Shown here: one piece after another, positions 22,301 to 34,800 of the stretch | How positions within the stretch are numbered: the stretch's first letter is position 1 | Layout of the letters: each line of letters starts with the position of its first letter | Assembly (NCBI GenBank): GCA_947561585.1 | Contig: CANNZV010002614.1 | Location: 1-64,000 of the forward strand | From: Caprella mutica | Taxonomy: Eukaryota; Arthropoda; Malacostraca; Amphipoda; Caprellidae | DNA length: 64,000 nt | Direction of reading: 5' to 3' | Program-made: the position numbers and the translations under genes | The notes under the pieces: model-generated | What the model was told of the DNA's origin: nothing | The model's input: the letters and a program-made list of their open reading frames with translations, nothing else | The model's database searches: none

Positions 22301-23996
22301 TTCAATTTAAGTAATGTGTGTTGATATTCCTTTGAATCAAGGTTAAGAAAAGGTTCGACCACTGTATAAAAATAATTTATTATAATTGATAGAGAAGTAA
22401 GAGAACGTATTCAAACACTTTGTACATTACGTCTAAAACATTCCTCATATTTTCAATTTATTAGTAAATGTGGTATTTATTTAGTGCTCTTAAGTATAAC
22501 AGGTAGTTTCCTTAGACTAATGTTTAACGTGTAGATGAGACTCCTTTCAAACATTATTTACGGATTCATACATACTGTATGTGTTATAATGCTAATATAA
22601 TAAGCGCATGGAACTTCGCACAATTCTCTCCCTTTACGATATCTACTTGTGAGTTGTATAAAATATATCTAATTGTTAGAAGAATGCCAGTTTTCACAGC
22701 TCAACTGCGCAACATTACACTGTCAATTTCTATGTCGATAATGTTTTTTTTGTAGCTTCATTTACGTTAAATGCCTGGGAATATAGTTGTTTACGACATC
22801 TTGTAATTTTTGTGTCAGTAGCTTACATGTATTGATTGATTGATTGATTGATTAAATATAACCAAATACCACCCTGAGAAATTAATGTCGAGATAACAAT
22901 CATTATATAATTTATATTATTTCATATATCCAGTAATATTAATTCATTGTCCCTTTATATTATCTTTGATTAAAAAGCTTTACAAATATTCAATGAATAT
23001 GAATGAATATTTATAAATATTCATAATCTTGTAACTACATTTTAAACAATCATGAATTTTTCAAGCAATTAATGCCTATTTGGTGGCTGATACATGTGTT
23101 CTTTAATAAGTTTATTGTATTACTGTTATATTTTGAATTAAATTGCTTTGGGGTGATAGAGGTGCAAAATGACTTACCATTGGGTGTGTGAACTTTCCGC
23201 ACACCATACTGAAAACATGTATTTTTTAAAACAATATACCCTATAGCCTTTTTAATATCGGTTCTCAGTCGAAAAACCTGCGTGGTACTTTTTTTTATTT
23301 AAATGCGTATCTGCCTACCAAACATGACTCATCGTGTAACTGGCGTCAAGTGTTGAACTGCTTCAGCCACTTATTTGACACTACATTGAATTTCTATCGA
23401 ATCGAGTTAGTAATAGCCACCCCTAAGTGAAGTTAGACGTAAAGCGTTAGAAATGCTTTAAATTTGTAGAATTGGTTGGTTATATAACATATCACAAGTA
23501 ATGGAAAAGAAACTGATCAAGTATTCGCTTCGTAATTAATTCCTAAGGAAAGATTCACACTCAACCGTCACTGTCGACTTTTCCATTAGACTGAATAGAA
23601 GAACAATAAAGGAACTTTATCTCGTTTTATCGTAAATTAGATGATAATTAGGTATTTAGTTACACTTTTTGGTACCTATTGTATTTTTTTATGGTATAGT
23701 ATTTAGGTAGGTAAAGTAGCCATTTATAATATATTTATCAGTTTTGTATGCATGCCTTTGCTTTGGTTTGAATTGTCGGACGAATCACTTTATCATTTCT
23801 TCTCCTAGAAATCAGAAGGTAAAAGAGAAATTACAAGAATAACTTAAATTACATATTATAATGCAACTATAGAACCAAAATTTGAAATGGTTTGTAGTTT
23901 AGTAACAAGTAACCTTAGTGCTGGTGAATAGAGTAATAAAAAATTAAGTTTAAGGGACCTTTAACTTAAAAATGTAGCATTTTATTTCGCTTTCAG
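22301..23996. other. AT-rich stretch without recognised genes
   Basis: Only a short TGAT microsatellite at about 22834-22855 stands out. No exon with both splice sites was found. Confidence 0.4.
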
Positions 23997-24004
23997 TTTA
24001 AAGG

Positions 24005-25233
24005 GTTTCCGGAAAACTGCCATGCGGAAAACTGCCATGCGGAAAACTGCCAGGCGGAAAACTGCCAGGCGGAAAACTGCCAGTCACTTAATGGGAACTT
24101 ATGTATTTTTTACTTCTATCATTTAGTTATAAACACATTCAAAGAACATTTTAATTAAAAAAACAGCGTCAGCCCTTCGTTAAGGGATTAAGGGGACATT
24201 CATTTTTACAGTAATAACAAAATAGATATTGGATTACTTAACATCCAAATGAAAATTATATTTCAACAAAGCTACCTTATTAAACACACAGTAAACCAAA
24301 CTTAAGGAAGTAACAATTACCATTTTATACTTATTTGTTATGTCACGTACATTTTAAAAAACATGTTAAGTTACGTATATAGTCCCTTGTTTTGTTTTAT
24401 GTCAGCAATATAACCTTTGGTTCAAAAGCAAACGTTAAACCCAGCGTACTGATTTGTGATTAATAGCTAATTAGATATTCTCATAATTAATTAATCTTAA
24501 ATTATACAATAAATTAAGTGTATGTTAAATCAACATATATGTATGTTCAATATTTATTATATTTACATTTTTATTCTCCATGTCAATTGCACAACTCCTT
24601 CATTTTTACAATATTCCTTTATATGTAACAAGTATTATTAATTAATGTACAATCCAATTCGATCGAGTGAAATTGTCAGGGAATTAGGTACTATTGGTAG
24701 GTAATAGCAGTTTAATAATCATAGATGTTGTGTTGCAAATTCTAAATATTTCACAAACATAGATCGAAGTTGTTTTATAATGAGTACAAGCGAATATTAA
24801 GCTTGAAGGCTTGTTCAATTCTCAAATTATAAAAAAAAATTAGACAGTTAGCGCGTTATGAACTGATAATTTAAAGATGCGTTGTGTAAACAAAAAATTG
24901 TACTCTGTCCCTAATACTAATATTTCTTTGTTTCTTCTCTTAGTATTTAAAGCCTTTTCTAAGAACGATTTTAGTTTTTAGTTTCTTTATTATATTTCAT
25001 TTATATCTTTAATATTTATATATTTACATATTTTTCTAATAAATTGTCTACATTTAATTATTATTTTTGTTTTGTATACTAAATAAAAATAAATGTTCCT
25101 TAAATCCTTAACGTTGGGCGAACAACATTTTTATAAATTAAAATATTATTGTTCATTAAAGTCATTAAATTGCCAGTAAATGACTGGCAGCTTTCCGCCT
25201 GGCAGTTTTCCGCCTGGCAGTTTTCCGTGTACC
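24005..25233. mobile_element. Foldback-like element B, same 15-bp repeat family as element A
   Basis: The left end GGTTTCCGGAAAACTGCC and the inverted right end GGTACACGGAAAACTGCC align without gaps. Behind them are 15-bp repeats (CGGAAAACTGCCATG or CGGAAAACTGCCAGG), five on the left (to about 24085) and three on the right (25186-25233). Further in, the arms still pair: CCCTTCGTTAAGGGATTAAG on the left matches the inverse of CTTAAATCCTTAACGTTGGG on the right. The 1229-bp block is flanked by a perfect 8-bp duplication GTTTAAAG (23997-24004 and 25234-25241). No transposase frame is seen. Confidence 0.8.
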
Positions 25234-25238
25234 GTTTA

Positions 25239-25433
25239 AAGGTACGTTTTGCATGCAGCGATTTTTGCGATCATCGCTCGTTATAATCTTCCAGTAACAA
25301 TCGCTGAGCACTAGTTCAATGCTATTTCTATGGGGCTGTTTTGCAACGAGCGATTATCGCTGAGCACTATTTCAATGCTATTCCTATTACTGGGCGATGA
25401 TCGCAGCAATCGCTGCATGCAAAACGGACCTTA
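25239..25433. mobile_element. MITE of about 195 bp with strong inverted ends
   Basis: Arms AGGTACGTTTTGCATGCAGC and, inverted, AGGTCCGTTTTGCATGCAGC extend to GCGATCATCGC. The interior contains two direct copies of ATCGCTGAGCACTA followed by TTCAATGCTATT (about 25301 and 25355). TTAA occurs at both outer edges, suggesting a TTAA target, with one base of uncertainty. Foldback element B is inserted exactly at its left edge. Confidence 0.7.
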
Positions 25434-26018
25434 ACGAAGGAAATAATGTGAAGAGAACCTGTAATATTGACTATAAAAAGTGTAAATATGAGTGTGAATT
25501 ATGTAGTTTTAGAGCCTCAATGAAATGGATTTTACAGTTTAATATATAGTATATGTAGATACAGGGAGAGCTCGTACAACGCCCAGTAAATGTACCGGAA
25601 AAGTGTCCGCTATGCTAATAGTGATCGTTGTAACGTCACAGTTATTAGTTTAGTTGAGGATTTAACCTTTGTAAGTTTTCTATAACAGCATTTCAAAGAA
25701 ACGCTAATGAAGGTAAACAATCTCAGATTATTATTAAAGGAAAATTTTAATTAAAATCTTATAATATTTATATAACTTACCTATATAAATGTACAAAATA
25801 AACGGTAGGTATAACTGTAACTATTTTAAATATTATAGAATGGTTAAACCTCTTTTTATTTTTTTATAGCTTTTCTAATTCAAGAAAATTTATAGGAAAA
25901 AGATAACTAGATCAAAATACTTAAAATCTGAAAACAATACATTAAAGTGTAATACTTATGAATATAATAAATGTTTGACTAGATATTGGAACAATATAAT
26001 TTGAAGAGGTCGTTGTAG
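25434..26018. other. AT-rich stretch without recognised genes
   Basis: Nothing coding or repetitive was recognised. Confidence 0.4.
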
Positions 26019-26288
26019 CATGCACTTAGTGTGTGTGTAGTAAGTACATGCACTTAGTGTGTGTGTAGTAAGTACATGCACTTAGTGTGTGTGTAGTAAG
26101 TACATGCACTTAGTGTGTGTGTAGTAAGTACATGCACTTAGTGTGTGTGTAGTAAGTACATGCACTTAGTGTGTGTGTAGTAAGTACATGCACTTAGTGT
26201 GTGTGTAGTAAGTACATGCACTTAGTGTGTGTGTAGTAAGTACATGCACTTAGTGTGTGTGTAGTAAGTACATGCACTTAGTGTGTTT
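26019..26288. repeat. 28-bp minisatellite, about 10 identical copies
   Basis: Each unit is CATGCACTTAGTGTGTGTGT followed by AGTAAGTA. Copies are practically identical. It shares the CATGCACT plus GTGTGTGTAGT core with the 40-bp array at 14371, 11.6 kb away. Confidence 0.97.
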
Positions 26289-26344
26289 GTTAGTGTAGTT
26301 CAATCGATAGCACTGCAGTCTTATCACCACTTGTTGATTACAGT

Positions 26345-26461
26345 AACGAATAGAGGAATAGGAGATAAACGAATAGAGGAATAGGAGATAAACGAATAGA
26401 GGAATAGGAGATAAACGAATAGAGGAATAGGAGATAAACGAATAGAGGAATAGGAGATAGA
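26345..26461. repeat. 22-bp repeat, 5 copies
   Basis: Unit AACGAATAGAGGAATAGGAG followed by AT; the last copy is degenerate. Confidence 0.95.
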
Positions 26462-27960
26462 CGATTAAAGAATAGAGAAACAGGAATGAGTCAAGTTAAT
26501 TTAAAGTTATACCTACTAGACACAATTCTGAAGTATTTTTAATATTTAATAGTTAAGAAATACTTATATTGAATAATATTTGCGGTGAATTGATTATTTA
26601 TGGTTTATGTACTAAATATCACTTTTCTAAATTAATGAACATTTTCCAATTCATCACTGTTATTATTTTGAAAATAAGGAAAAGCTGTGACTGTATAAGT
26701 GCTTTAGTGACGTCACACTTTCCTTATTATGAAATAAGTTTTTCTGAAGAAACTTCCGACTATCGAAGTAGTTAGAGAAGTTTTCTTGTTACCGAATTCA
26801 AACTATCAGAGAAAATTTATACGAACGAGGCTTCAAATGCAGAAAATGCAGTTATGTATTTCTCTGTGAGAGAAGAACTGCACTTTGTACTCTGTTGCTT
26901 TTTATCGAACTAAAGTAAAGAGTCAGAGATGTGAGAGATTGTCATTATCAATGGATTAGGTTAAACATGCTACAGACGTGTTCAGAGGATAAGTCAAATA
27001 TTGTCGCCACAATGAGAGGAGTGAGTTACGCCTTCACAACAGCCAAAGAGTTAGTTAAGGTGTCTCTTGGGAAATGAGGAGTAACTCTTAGAGTAGCTAG
27101 CGTACATGTACACTAATTCATGTGTGACATCATGGAGGAGGTAAAGAGTCATCAATAAGTCACCATTGTAGCGCCATAACTTGCAGAGTCAGTGAAATAA
27201 ATAGTTGTTTGAGAGTCTTAGCCGGTTAGCAGGTCTGAGCAATCTATCCTCTTTAAGTACACCGGGGACATGTGTTTGTTTCCCCTTAAATATTCCATGG
27301 ACATACAAGATGAAACTAGCCGTGTGTGTCCACTGCTTTGCCACATTATCGCACAATTCAATAGCTTTTTGAGTGCAAAAATAAAGACTAATGGATTGTT
27401 GGTAGACTACAGTTAGAGAAAAGAGTAACGACCGAATGTTGTGTAGTCGACTGTAGTCTGGAACCCAGTATGGCGTTTGAGAAATTTGACTCACTCAACT
27501 GTGTTGATCTGACATTATTAAATTGTCTATAAAAAATACCCAAAACATAATATATTCTTTGATTAGTTTGTTTTTTATTATTTCAATGTAGTTGATGAAA
27601 TGATTGATTAACTTTGAAAAACAGTATTTTTACAATGGATTAAATCAATAAAATGACTGAAGACTTATGATTCAATATATGCCATATATACTGTACAAGT
27701 GCCAATCGTAATTCATGAAATTGTGCTCGTTGTAAGTAACACAAAATAGCTGATGAGTTTCACTGCACCCTCTATTCAAAATAGCTCGTGATAAACATTA
27801 CATTGAACGTTAGCATTCAATTATCACACATCGAGCTCGATTCAGAATATACATGAACACCATTTTAAAATAGATTATTTGTGTTTCATATAATTAACAA
27901 ATGTTCGAAGGTAACTGGATGATGTTGAATGTTATACATATTATACAGTCTGTTCCAACA
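26462..27960. other. Intronic stretch without a supportable gene
   Basis: A minus-strand frame of 101 codons at 27494-27189 has no recognisable domain and no convincing splice or start context, so I do not call it a gene. The rest is AT-rich. Confidence 0.4.
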
Positions 27961-28753
27961 GTTCTAAGAGTGGCCATTGCTCCAGAGGCTCAAAGAGTGG
28001 CCATTGCTCCAGAGGCTCAAAGAGTGGCCATTGCTCCAGAGGTTCTAAGAGTGGCCATTGCTCCAGAGGCTCAAAAAGTGGCCATTGCTCCAGAGGTTCT
28101 AAGAGTGGCCATTGCTCCAGAGGCTCAAAAAGTGGCCATTGCTCAAGAGGTTCTAAGAGTGACCATTGCTCCAGAGGCTCAAAGAGTGGCCATTGCTCCA
28201 GAGGTTCTTAGAGTGGCCATTGCTCCAGAGGTTCTGAGAGTGGCCATTGCTCCAGAGGCTCAAAGAGTGGCCATTACTCCAGAGGTTCAAAGAGTGGCCA
28301 TTACTCCAGAGGTTCAAAGAGTGGCCATTGCTCCAGAGGCTCTAAGAGTGGCCATTGCTCCAGAGGTTCTAAGAGTGGCCATTGCTCCTGAGGCTCCAAG
28401 AGTGGCCATTGCTCCAGAGGTTCAAAGAGTGGCCATTGCTCCAGAGGTTCAAAGAGTTGCCATTGCTCCAGAGGTTCAAAGAGTGGCCATTGCTCCAGAG
28501 GTTCAAAGAGTTGCCATTGCTCCAGAGGTTCTAAGAGTGGCCACTGCTCCAGAGGTTCTAAGAGTGGCCATTGCTCCAGAGGTTCTATGAGTGGCCATTG
28601 CTCCAGAGGTTCTAAGAGTGGCTATTGTTCCAGAGGTTCTAAGAGTTGCCATTGCTCCAGAGGCTCAAAGAGTGGCCATTGCTCCAGAGGCTCAAAGAGT
28701 GGCCATTGCTCCAGAAAGTTCTAAGAGTTGCCATTGCTCCAGAGGCTCAAAGA
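27961..28753. repeat. 27-bp minisatellite, about 29 copies
   Basis: Units AGAGTGGCCATTGCTCCAGA followed by GGTTCTA or GGCTCAA. The two end types alternate irregularly. It passes into the 21-bp array at 28765, which shares AGAGTGG and GCCATTGCT. Confidence 0.96.
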
Positions 28754-28764
28754 TGTAGATTGCA

Positions 28765-29337
28765 TGTAGAGTGGGTGCCATTGCTTGTAGAGTGGGTGCC
28801 ATTGCTTTTACAGTGGGTACCATTGCTTGTAGAGTGGGTGCCATTGCTTGTAGAGTGGGTGCCATTGCTTGTACAGTGGGTGCCATTGCTTGTAGAGTGG
28901 GTGCCATTGCTTGTACAGTGGGTGCCATTGCTTATAGAGTGGGTGCCATTGCTTGTACAGTGGGTGCCATTGCTTGTAGAGTGCGTGCCATTGCTTGTAC
29001 AGTGGGTGCCATTGCTTGTAGAGTGGGTGCCATTGCTTGTAGAGTGGGTGCCATTGCTTGTAGAGTGGGTGCCATTGCTTGCACAGTGGGTGCCATTGCT
29101 TGTAGAGTGGGTGCCATTGCTTGTACAGTGGGTGCCATTGCTTGTAGAGTGGGTGCCATTGCTTGTACAGTGGATGCCATTGCTTGTACAGTGGATGCCA
29201 TTGCTTGCACAGTGGGTGCCATTGCTTGTAGAGTGGGTGCCATTGCTTGTACAGTGGGTGCCATTGCTTGTAGAGTGGGTGCCATTGCTTGTACAGTGGA
29301 TGCCATTGCTTGTACAGTGGATGCCATTGCTTGTACA
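28765..29337. repeat. 21-bp minisatellite, about 27 copies
   Basis: Unit TGTAGAGTGGGTGCCATTGC plus T, alternating GTAGAGTGG and GTACAGTGG types. Four frames stay open across it, all artefacts of the repeat. Confidence 0.96.
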
Positions 29338-29559
29338 TTACACTATTTCTTCTCAAACAGAAAATAGTGTTATATTAAAGATAAAACCATGTGCTCCATC
29401 ACTGTAATGGTACATTAGTTTATACTATTGCGTGCAACCAATAATGAGCCAAAAGATTACCTTCTCACAAGTTAAACTCCAAATTGCAGTAGGCAAATTA
29501 TGCGTATGATAGACAACATGAAGACAGCAAGAAATAACTGAGAACATTCGTATGTAACC

Positions 29560-31630
29560 TTCAGTGATAATCTGCAGTGATAATCTTCAGTGATAATCTG
29601 CAGTGATAATCTTCAGTGATAATCTTCAGTGATAATCTGCAGTGATAATCTTCAGTGATAATCTTCAGTGATAATCTTCAGTGATAATCTGCAGTGATAA
29701 TCTTCAGTGATAATCTTCAGTGATAATCTTCAGTGATAATCTTCAGCGATAATCTGCAGTGATAATCTTCAGTGATAATCTTCAGTGATAATCTTCAGCG
29801 ATAATCTGCAGTGATAATCTTCAGTGATAATCTTCAGTGATAATCTTCAGTGATAATCTGCAGTGATAATCTTCAGTGATAATCTTCAGTGATAATCTTC
29901 AGTGATAATCTGCAGTGATAATCTTCAGTGATAATCTTCAGTGATAATCTTCAGTGATAATCTTCAGCGATAATCTGCAGTGATAATCTTCAGTGATAAT
30001 CTTCAGTGATAATCTTCAGCGATAATCTGCAGTGATAATCTTCAGTGATAATCTTCAGTGATAATCTTCAGTGATAATCTTCAGCGATAATCTGCAGTGA
30101 TAATCTTCAGTGATAATCTTCAGTGATAATCTGCAGTGATAATCTTCAGTGATAATCTTCATTGATAATCTGCAGTGATAATCTGCAGTGATAATCTTCA
30201 GTGATAATCTGCAGTGATAATCTTCAGTGATAATCTGCAGTGATAATCTTCAGTGATAATCTTCAGTGATAATCTGCAGTGATAATCTTCAGTGATAATC
30301 TTCAGTGATAATCTTCAGTGATAATCTGCAGTGATAATCTTCAGTGATAATCTTCAGTGATAATCTTCAGTGATAATCTGCAGTGATAATCTTCAGTGAT
30401 AATCTTCAGTGATAATCTTCAGTGATAATCTTCAGCGATAATCTGCAGTGATAATCTTCAGTGATAATCTTCAGTGATAATCTTCAGCGATAATCTGCAG
30501 TGATAATCTTCAGTGATAATCTTCAGTGATAATCTTCAGTGATAATCTTCAGCGATAATCTGCAGTGATAATCTTCAGTGATAATCTTCAGTGATAATCT
30601 GCAGTGATAATCTTCAGTGATAATCTTCATTGATAATCTGCAGTGATAATCTGCAGTGATAATCTTCAGTGATAATCTGCAGTGATAATCTTCAGTGATA
30701 ATCTGCAGTGATAATCTTCAGTGATAATCTTCAGTGATAATCTGCAGTGATAATCTTCAGCGATAATCTGCAGTGATAATCTTCAGTGATAATCTGCAGT
30801 GATAATCTTCAGTGATAATCTTCAGTGATAATCTTCAGCGATAATCTGCAGTGATAATCTTCAGTGATAATCTTCAGTGATAATCTTCAGTGATAATCTT
30901 CAGCGATAATCTGCAGTGATAATCTTCAGTGATAATCTTCAGTGATAATCTGCAGTGATAATCTTCAGTGATAATCTTCATTGATAATCTGCAGTGATAA
31001 TCTGCAGTGATAATCTTCAGTGATAATCTGCAGTGATAATCTTCAGTGATAATCTGCAGTGATAATCTTCAGTGATAATCTTCAGTGATAATCTGCAGTG
31101 ATAATCTTCAGTGATAATCTTCAGTGATAATCTGCAGTGATAATCTTCAGTGATAATCTTCAGTGATAATCTTCAGTGATAATCTTCAGTGATAATCTTC
31201 AGTGATAATCTGCAGTGATAATCTTCAGTGATAATATGCAGTGATAATCTTCAGTGATAATCTTCAGTGATAATCTGCAGTGATAATCTTCAGTGATAAT
31301 CTTCAGTGATAATCTTCAGTGATAATCTGCAGTGATAATCTTCAGTGATAATCTTCAGTGATAATCTGCAGTGATAATCTTCAGTGATAATCTTCAGTGA
31401 TAATCTTCAGTGATAATCTGCAGTGATAATCTTCAGTGATAATCTTCAGTGATAATCTTTAGTGATAATCTTTAGTGATAATCTTCAGTGATAATCTTCA
31501 GTGATAATCTTCAGTGATAATCTTCAGTGATAATCTTCAGTGATAATCTGCAGTGATAATCTTCAGTGATAATCTTTAGTGATAATCTTTAGTGATAATC
31601 TTTAGTGATAATCTTCAGTGAAAATCTTCA
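29560..31630. repeat. 13-bp minisatellite, about 159 copies
   Basis: Unit TTCAGTGATAATC with TGCAGTG, TTCAGCG and TTCATTG variants. The rare phrase CATTGATAATC followed by two TGCAG units recurs at about 30160, 30628 and 30979, spaced 468 and 351 bp (36 and 27 units), showing segmental duplication inside the array. A repeat-free island of about 225 bp follows. Confidence 0.97.
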
Positions 31631-31855
31631 TTACAGTTCTCACATATAACATCGAATGCCTCTCAGTGATGAGTGACGTCACTCACTACTTTTCTTCTTC
31701 TGAGTTGCCGCTACCACCACCTTCACAGTTCCAAATTAAACAGGGAAAATAGGAAATAAATCTTACCACATTGTGGGACACTAAAAATTGTCATTATTTT
31801 GATTGTATTTAACCAAGCAATAATTAGCACTGTGAAGTATGGCAGTTTGAAAAAT

Positions 31856-34800
31856 GTGATGAATAACATCACAGAGAATATCATGTGATGAAGAACATCA
31901 CAGAGAATATCATGTGATGAAGAACATCACAGAGAATATCAGGTGATGAATAACATCACAGAGAATATCAGGTGATGAATAACATCACAGAGAATATCAG
32001 GTGATGAATAACATCACAGAGAATATCAGGTGATGAATAACATCACAGAGAATATCATGTGATGAAGAACATCACAGAGAATATCATGTGATGAATAACA
32101 TCACAGAGAATATCATGTGATGAATAACATCACAGAGAATATCAGGTGATGAATAACATCACAGAGAATATCAGGTGATGAATAACATCACAGAGAATAT
32201 CATGTGATGAATAACATCACAGAGGATATCATGTGATGAATAACATCACAGAGAATATCATGTGATGAAGAACATCACAGAGAATATCATGTGATGAATA
32301 ACATCACAGAGAATATCATGTGATGAATAACATCACAGAGAATATCATGTGATGAATAACATCACAGAGAATATCATGTGATGAATAACATCACAGAGAA
32401 TATCAGGTGATGAATAACATCACAGAGAATATCATGTGATGAATAACATCACAGAGAATATCATGTGATGAATAACATCACAGAGAATATCATGTGATGA
32501 ATAACATCACAGAGAATATCAGGTGATGAATAACATCACAGAGAATATCAGGTGATGAATAACATCACAGAGAATATCATGTGATGAATAACATCACAGA
32601 GAATATCATGTGATGAATAACATCACAGAGAATATCATGTGATGAAGAACATCACAGAGAATATCATGTGATGAATAACATCACAGAGAATATCATGTGA
32701 TGAATAACATCACAGAGAATATCAGGTGATGAATAACATCACAGAGAATATCATGTGATGAAGAACATCACAGAGAATATCATGTGATGAATAACATCAC
32801 AGAGAATATCATGTGATGAAGAACATCACAGAGAATATCATGTGATGAATAACATCACAGAGAATATCATGTGATGAATAACATCACAGAGAATATCATG
32901 TGATGAAGAACATCACAGAGAATATCAGGTGATGAATAACATCACAGAGAATATCATGTGATGAATAACATCACAGAGAATATCATGTGATGAAGAACAT
33001 CACAGAGAATATCATGTGATGAAGAACATCACAGAGAATATCATGTGATGAAGAACATCACAGAGAATATCATGTGATGAAGAACATCACAGAGAATATC
33101 ATGTGATGAAGAACATCACAGAGAATATCAGGTGATGAATAACATCACAGAGAATATCAGGTGATGAATAACATCACAGAGAATATCAGGTGATGAATAA
33201 CATCACAGAGAATATCATGTGATGAATAACATCACAGAGAATATCAGGTGATGAATAACATCACAGAGAATATCAGGTGATGAATAACATCACAGAGAAT
33301 ATCATGTGATGAATAACATCACAGAGAATATCAGGTGATGAATAACATCACAGAGAATATCATGTGATGAATAACATCACAGAGAATATCAGGTGATGAA
33401 TAACATCACAGAGAATATCATGTGATGAAGAACATCACAGAGAATATCATGTGATGAATAACATCACAGAGAATATCATGTGATGAAGAACATCACAGAG
33501 AATATCATGTGATGAATAACATCACAGAGAATATCATGTGATGAATAACATCACAGAGAATATCATGTGATGAAGAACATCACAGAGAATATCAGGTGAT
33601 GAATAACATCACAGAGAATATCATGTGATGAATAACATCACAGAGAATATCATGTGATGAAGAACATCACAGAGAATATCATGTGATGAAGAACATCACA
33701 GAGAATATCATGTGATGAAGAACATCACAGAGAATATCATGTGATGAAGAACATCACAGAGAATATCATGTGATGAAGAACATCACAGAGAATATCAGGT
33801 GATGAATAACATCACAGAGAATATCAGGTGATGAATAACATCACAGAGAATATCAGGTGATGAATAACATCACAGAGAATATCATGTGATGAATAACATC
33901 ACAGAGAATATCAGGTGATGAATAACATCACAGAGAATATCAGGTGATGAATAACATCACAGAGAATATCATGTGATGAATAACATCACAGAGAATATCA
34001 GGTGATGAATAACATCACAGTGAATATCATGTGATGAATAACATCACAGAGAATATCATGTGATGAATAACATCACAGAGAATATCATGTGATGAATAAC
34101 ATCACAGAGAATATCATGTGATGAATAACATCACAGAGAATATCAGGTGATGAATAACATCACAGAGAATATCATGTGATGAATAACATCACAGAGAATA
34201 TCATGTGATGAATAACATCACAGAGAATATCAGGTGATGAATAACATCACAGAGAATATCATGTGATGAAGAACATCACAGAGAATATCATGTGATGAAT
34301 AACATCACAGAGAATATCATGTGATGAATAACATCACAGAGAATATCATGTGATGAAGAACATCACAGAGAATATCAGGTGATGAATAACATCACAGAGA
34401 ATATCATGTGATGAATAACATCACAGAGAATATCATGTGATGAATAACATCACAGAGAATATCATTTGATGAAGAACATCACAGAGAATATCATGTGATG
34501 AAGAACATCACAGAGAATATCATGTGATGAAGAACATCACAGAGAATATCATGTGATGAAGAACATCACAGAGAATATCAGGTGATGAATAACATCACAG
34601 AGAATATCAGGTGATGAATAACATCACAGAGAATATCAGGTGATGAATAACATCACAGAGAATATCATGTGATGAATAACATCACAGAGAATATCAGGTG
34701 ATGAATAACATCACAGAGAATATCAGGTGATGAATAACATCACAGAGAATATCATGTGATGAATAACATCACAGAGAATATCAGGTGATGAATAACATCA

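Noticed and set aside
27189..27494. Minus-strand frame of 101 codons
   Set aside because: No recognisable domain, no convincing splice sites or start context, and composition like the surrounding non-coding DNA.
31640..31855. Possible minus-strand exon (GGGSGNSEEEK then stop) in the island between two arrays
   Set aside because: The candidate acceptor is weak, the peptide is very short and low in complexity, and an exon here would put a stop inside the inferred CAP gene.
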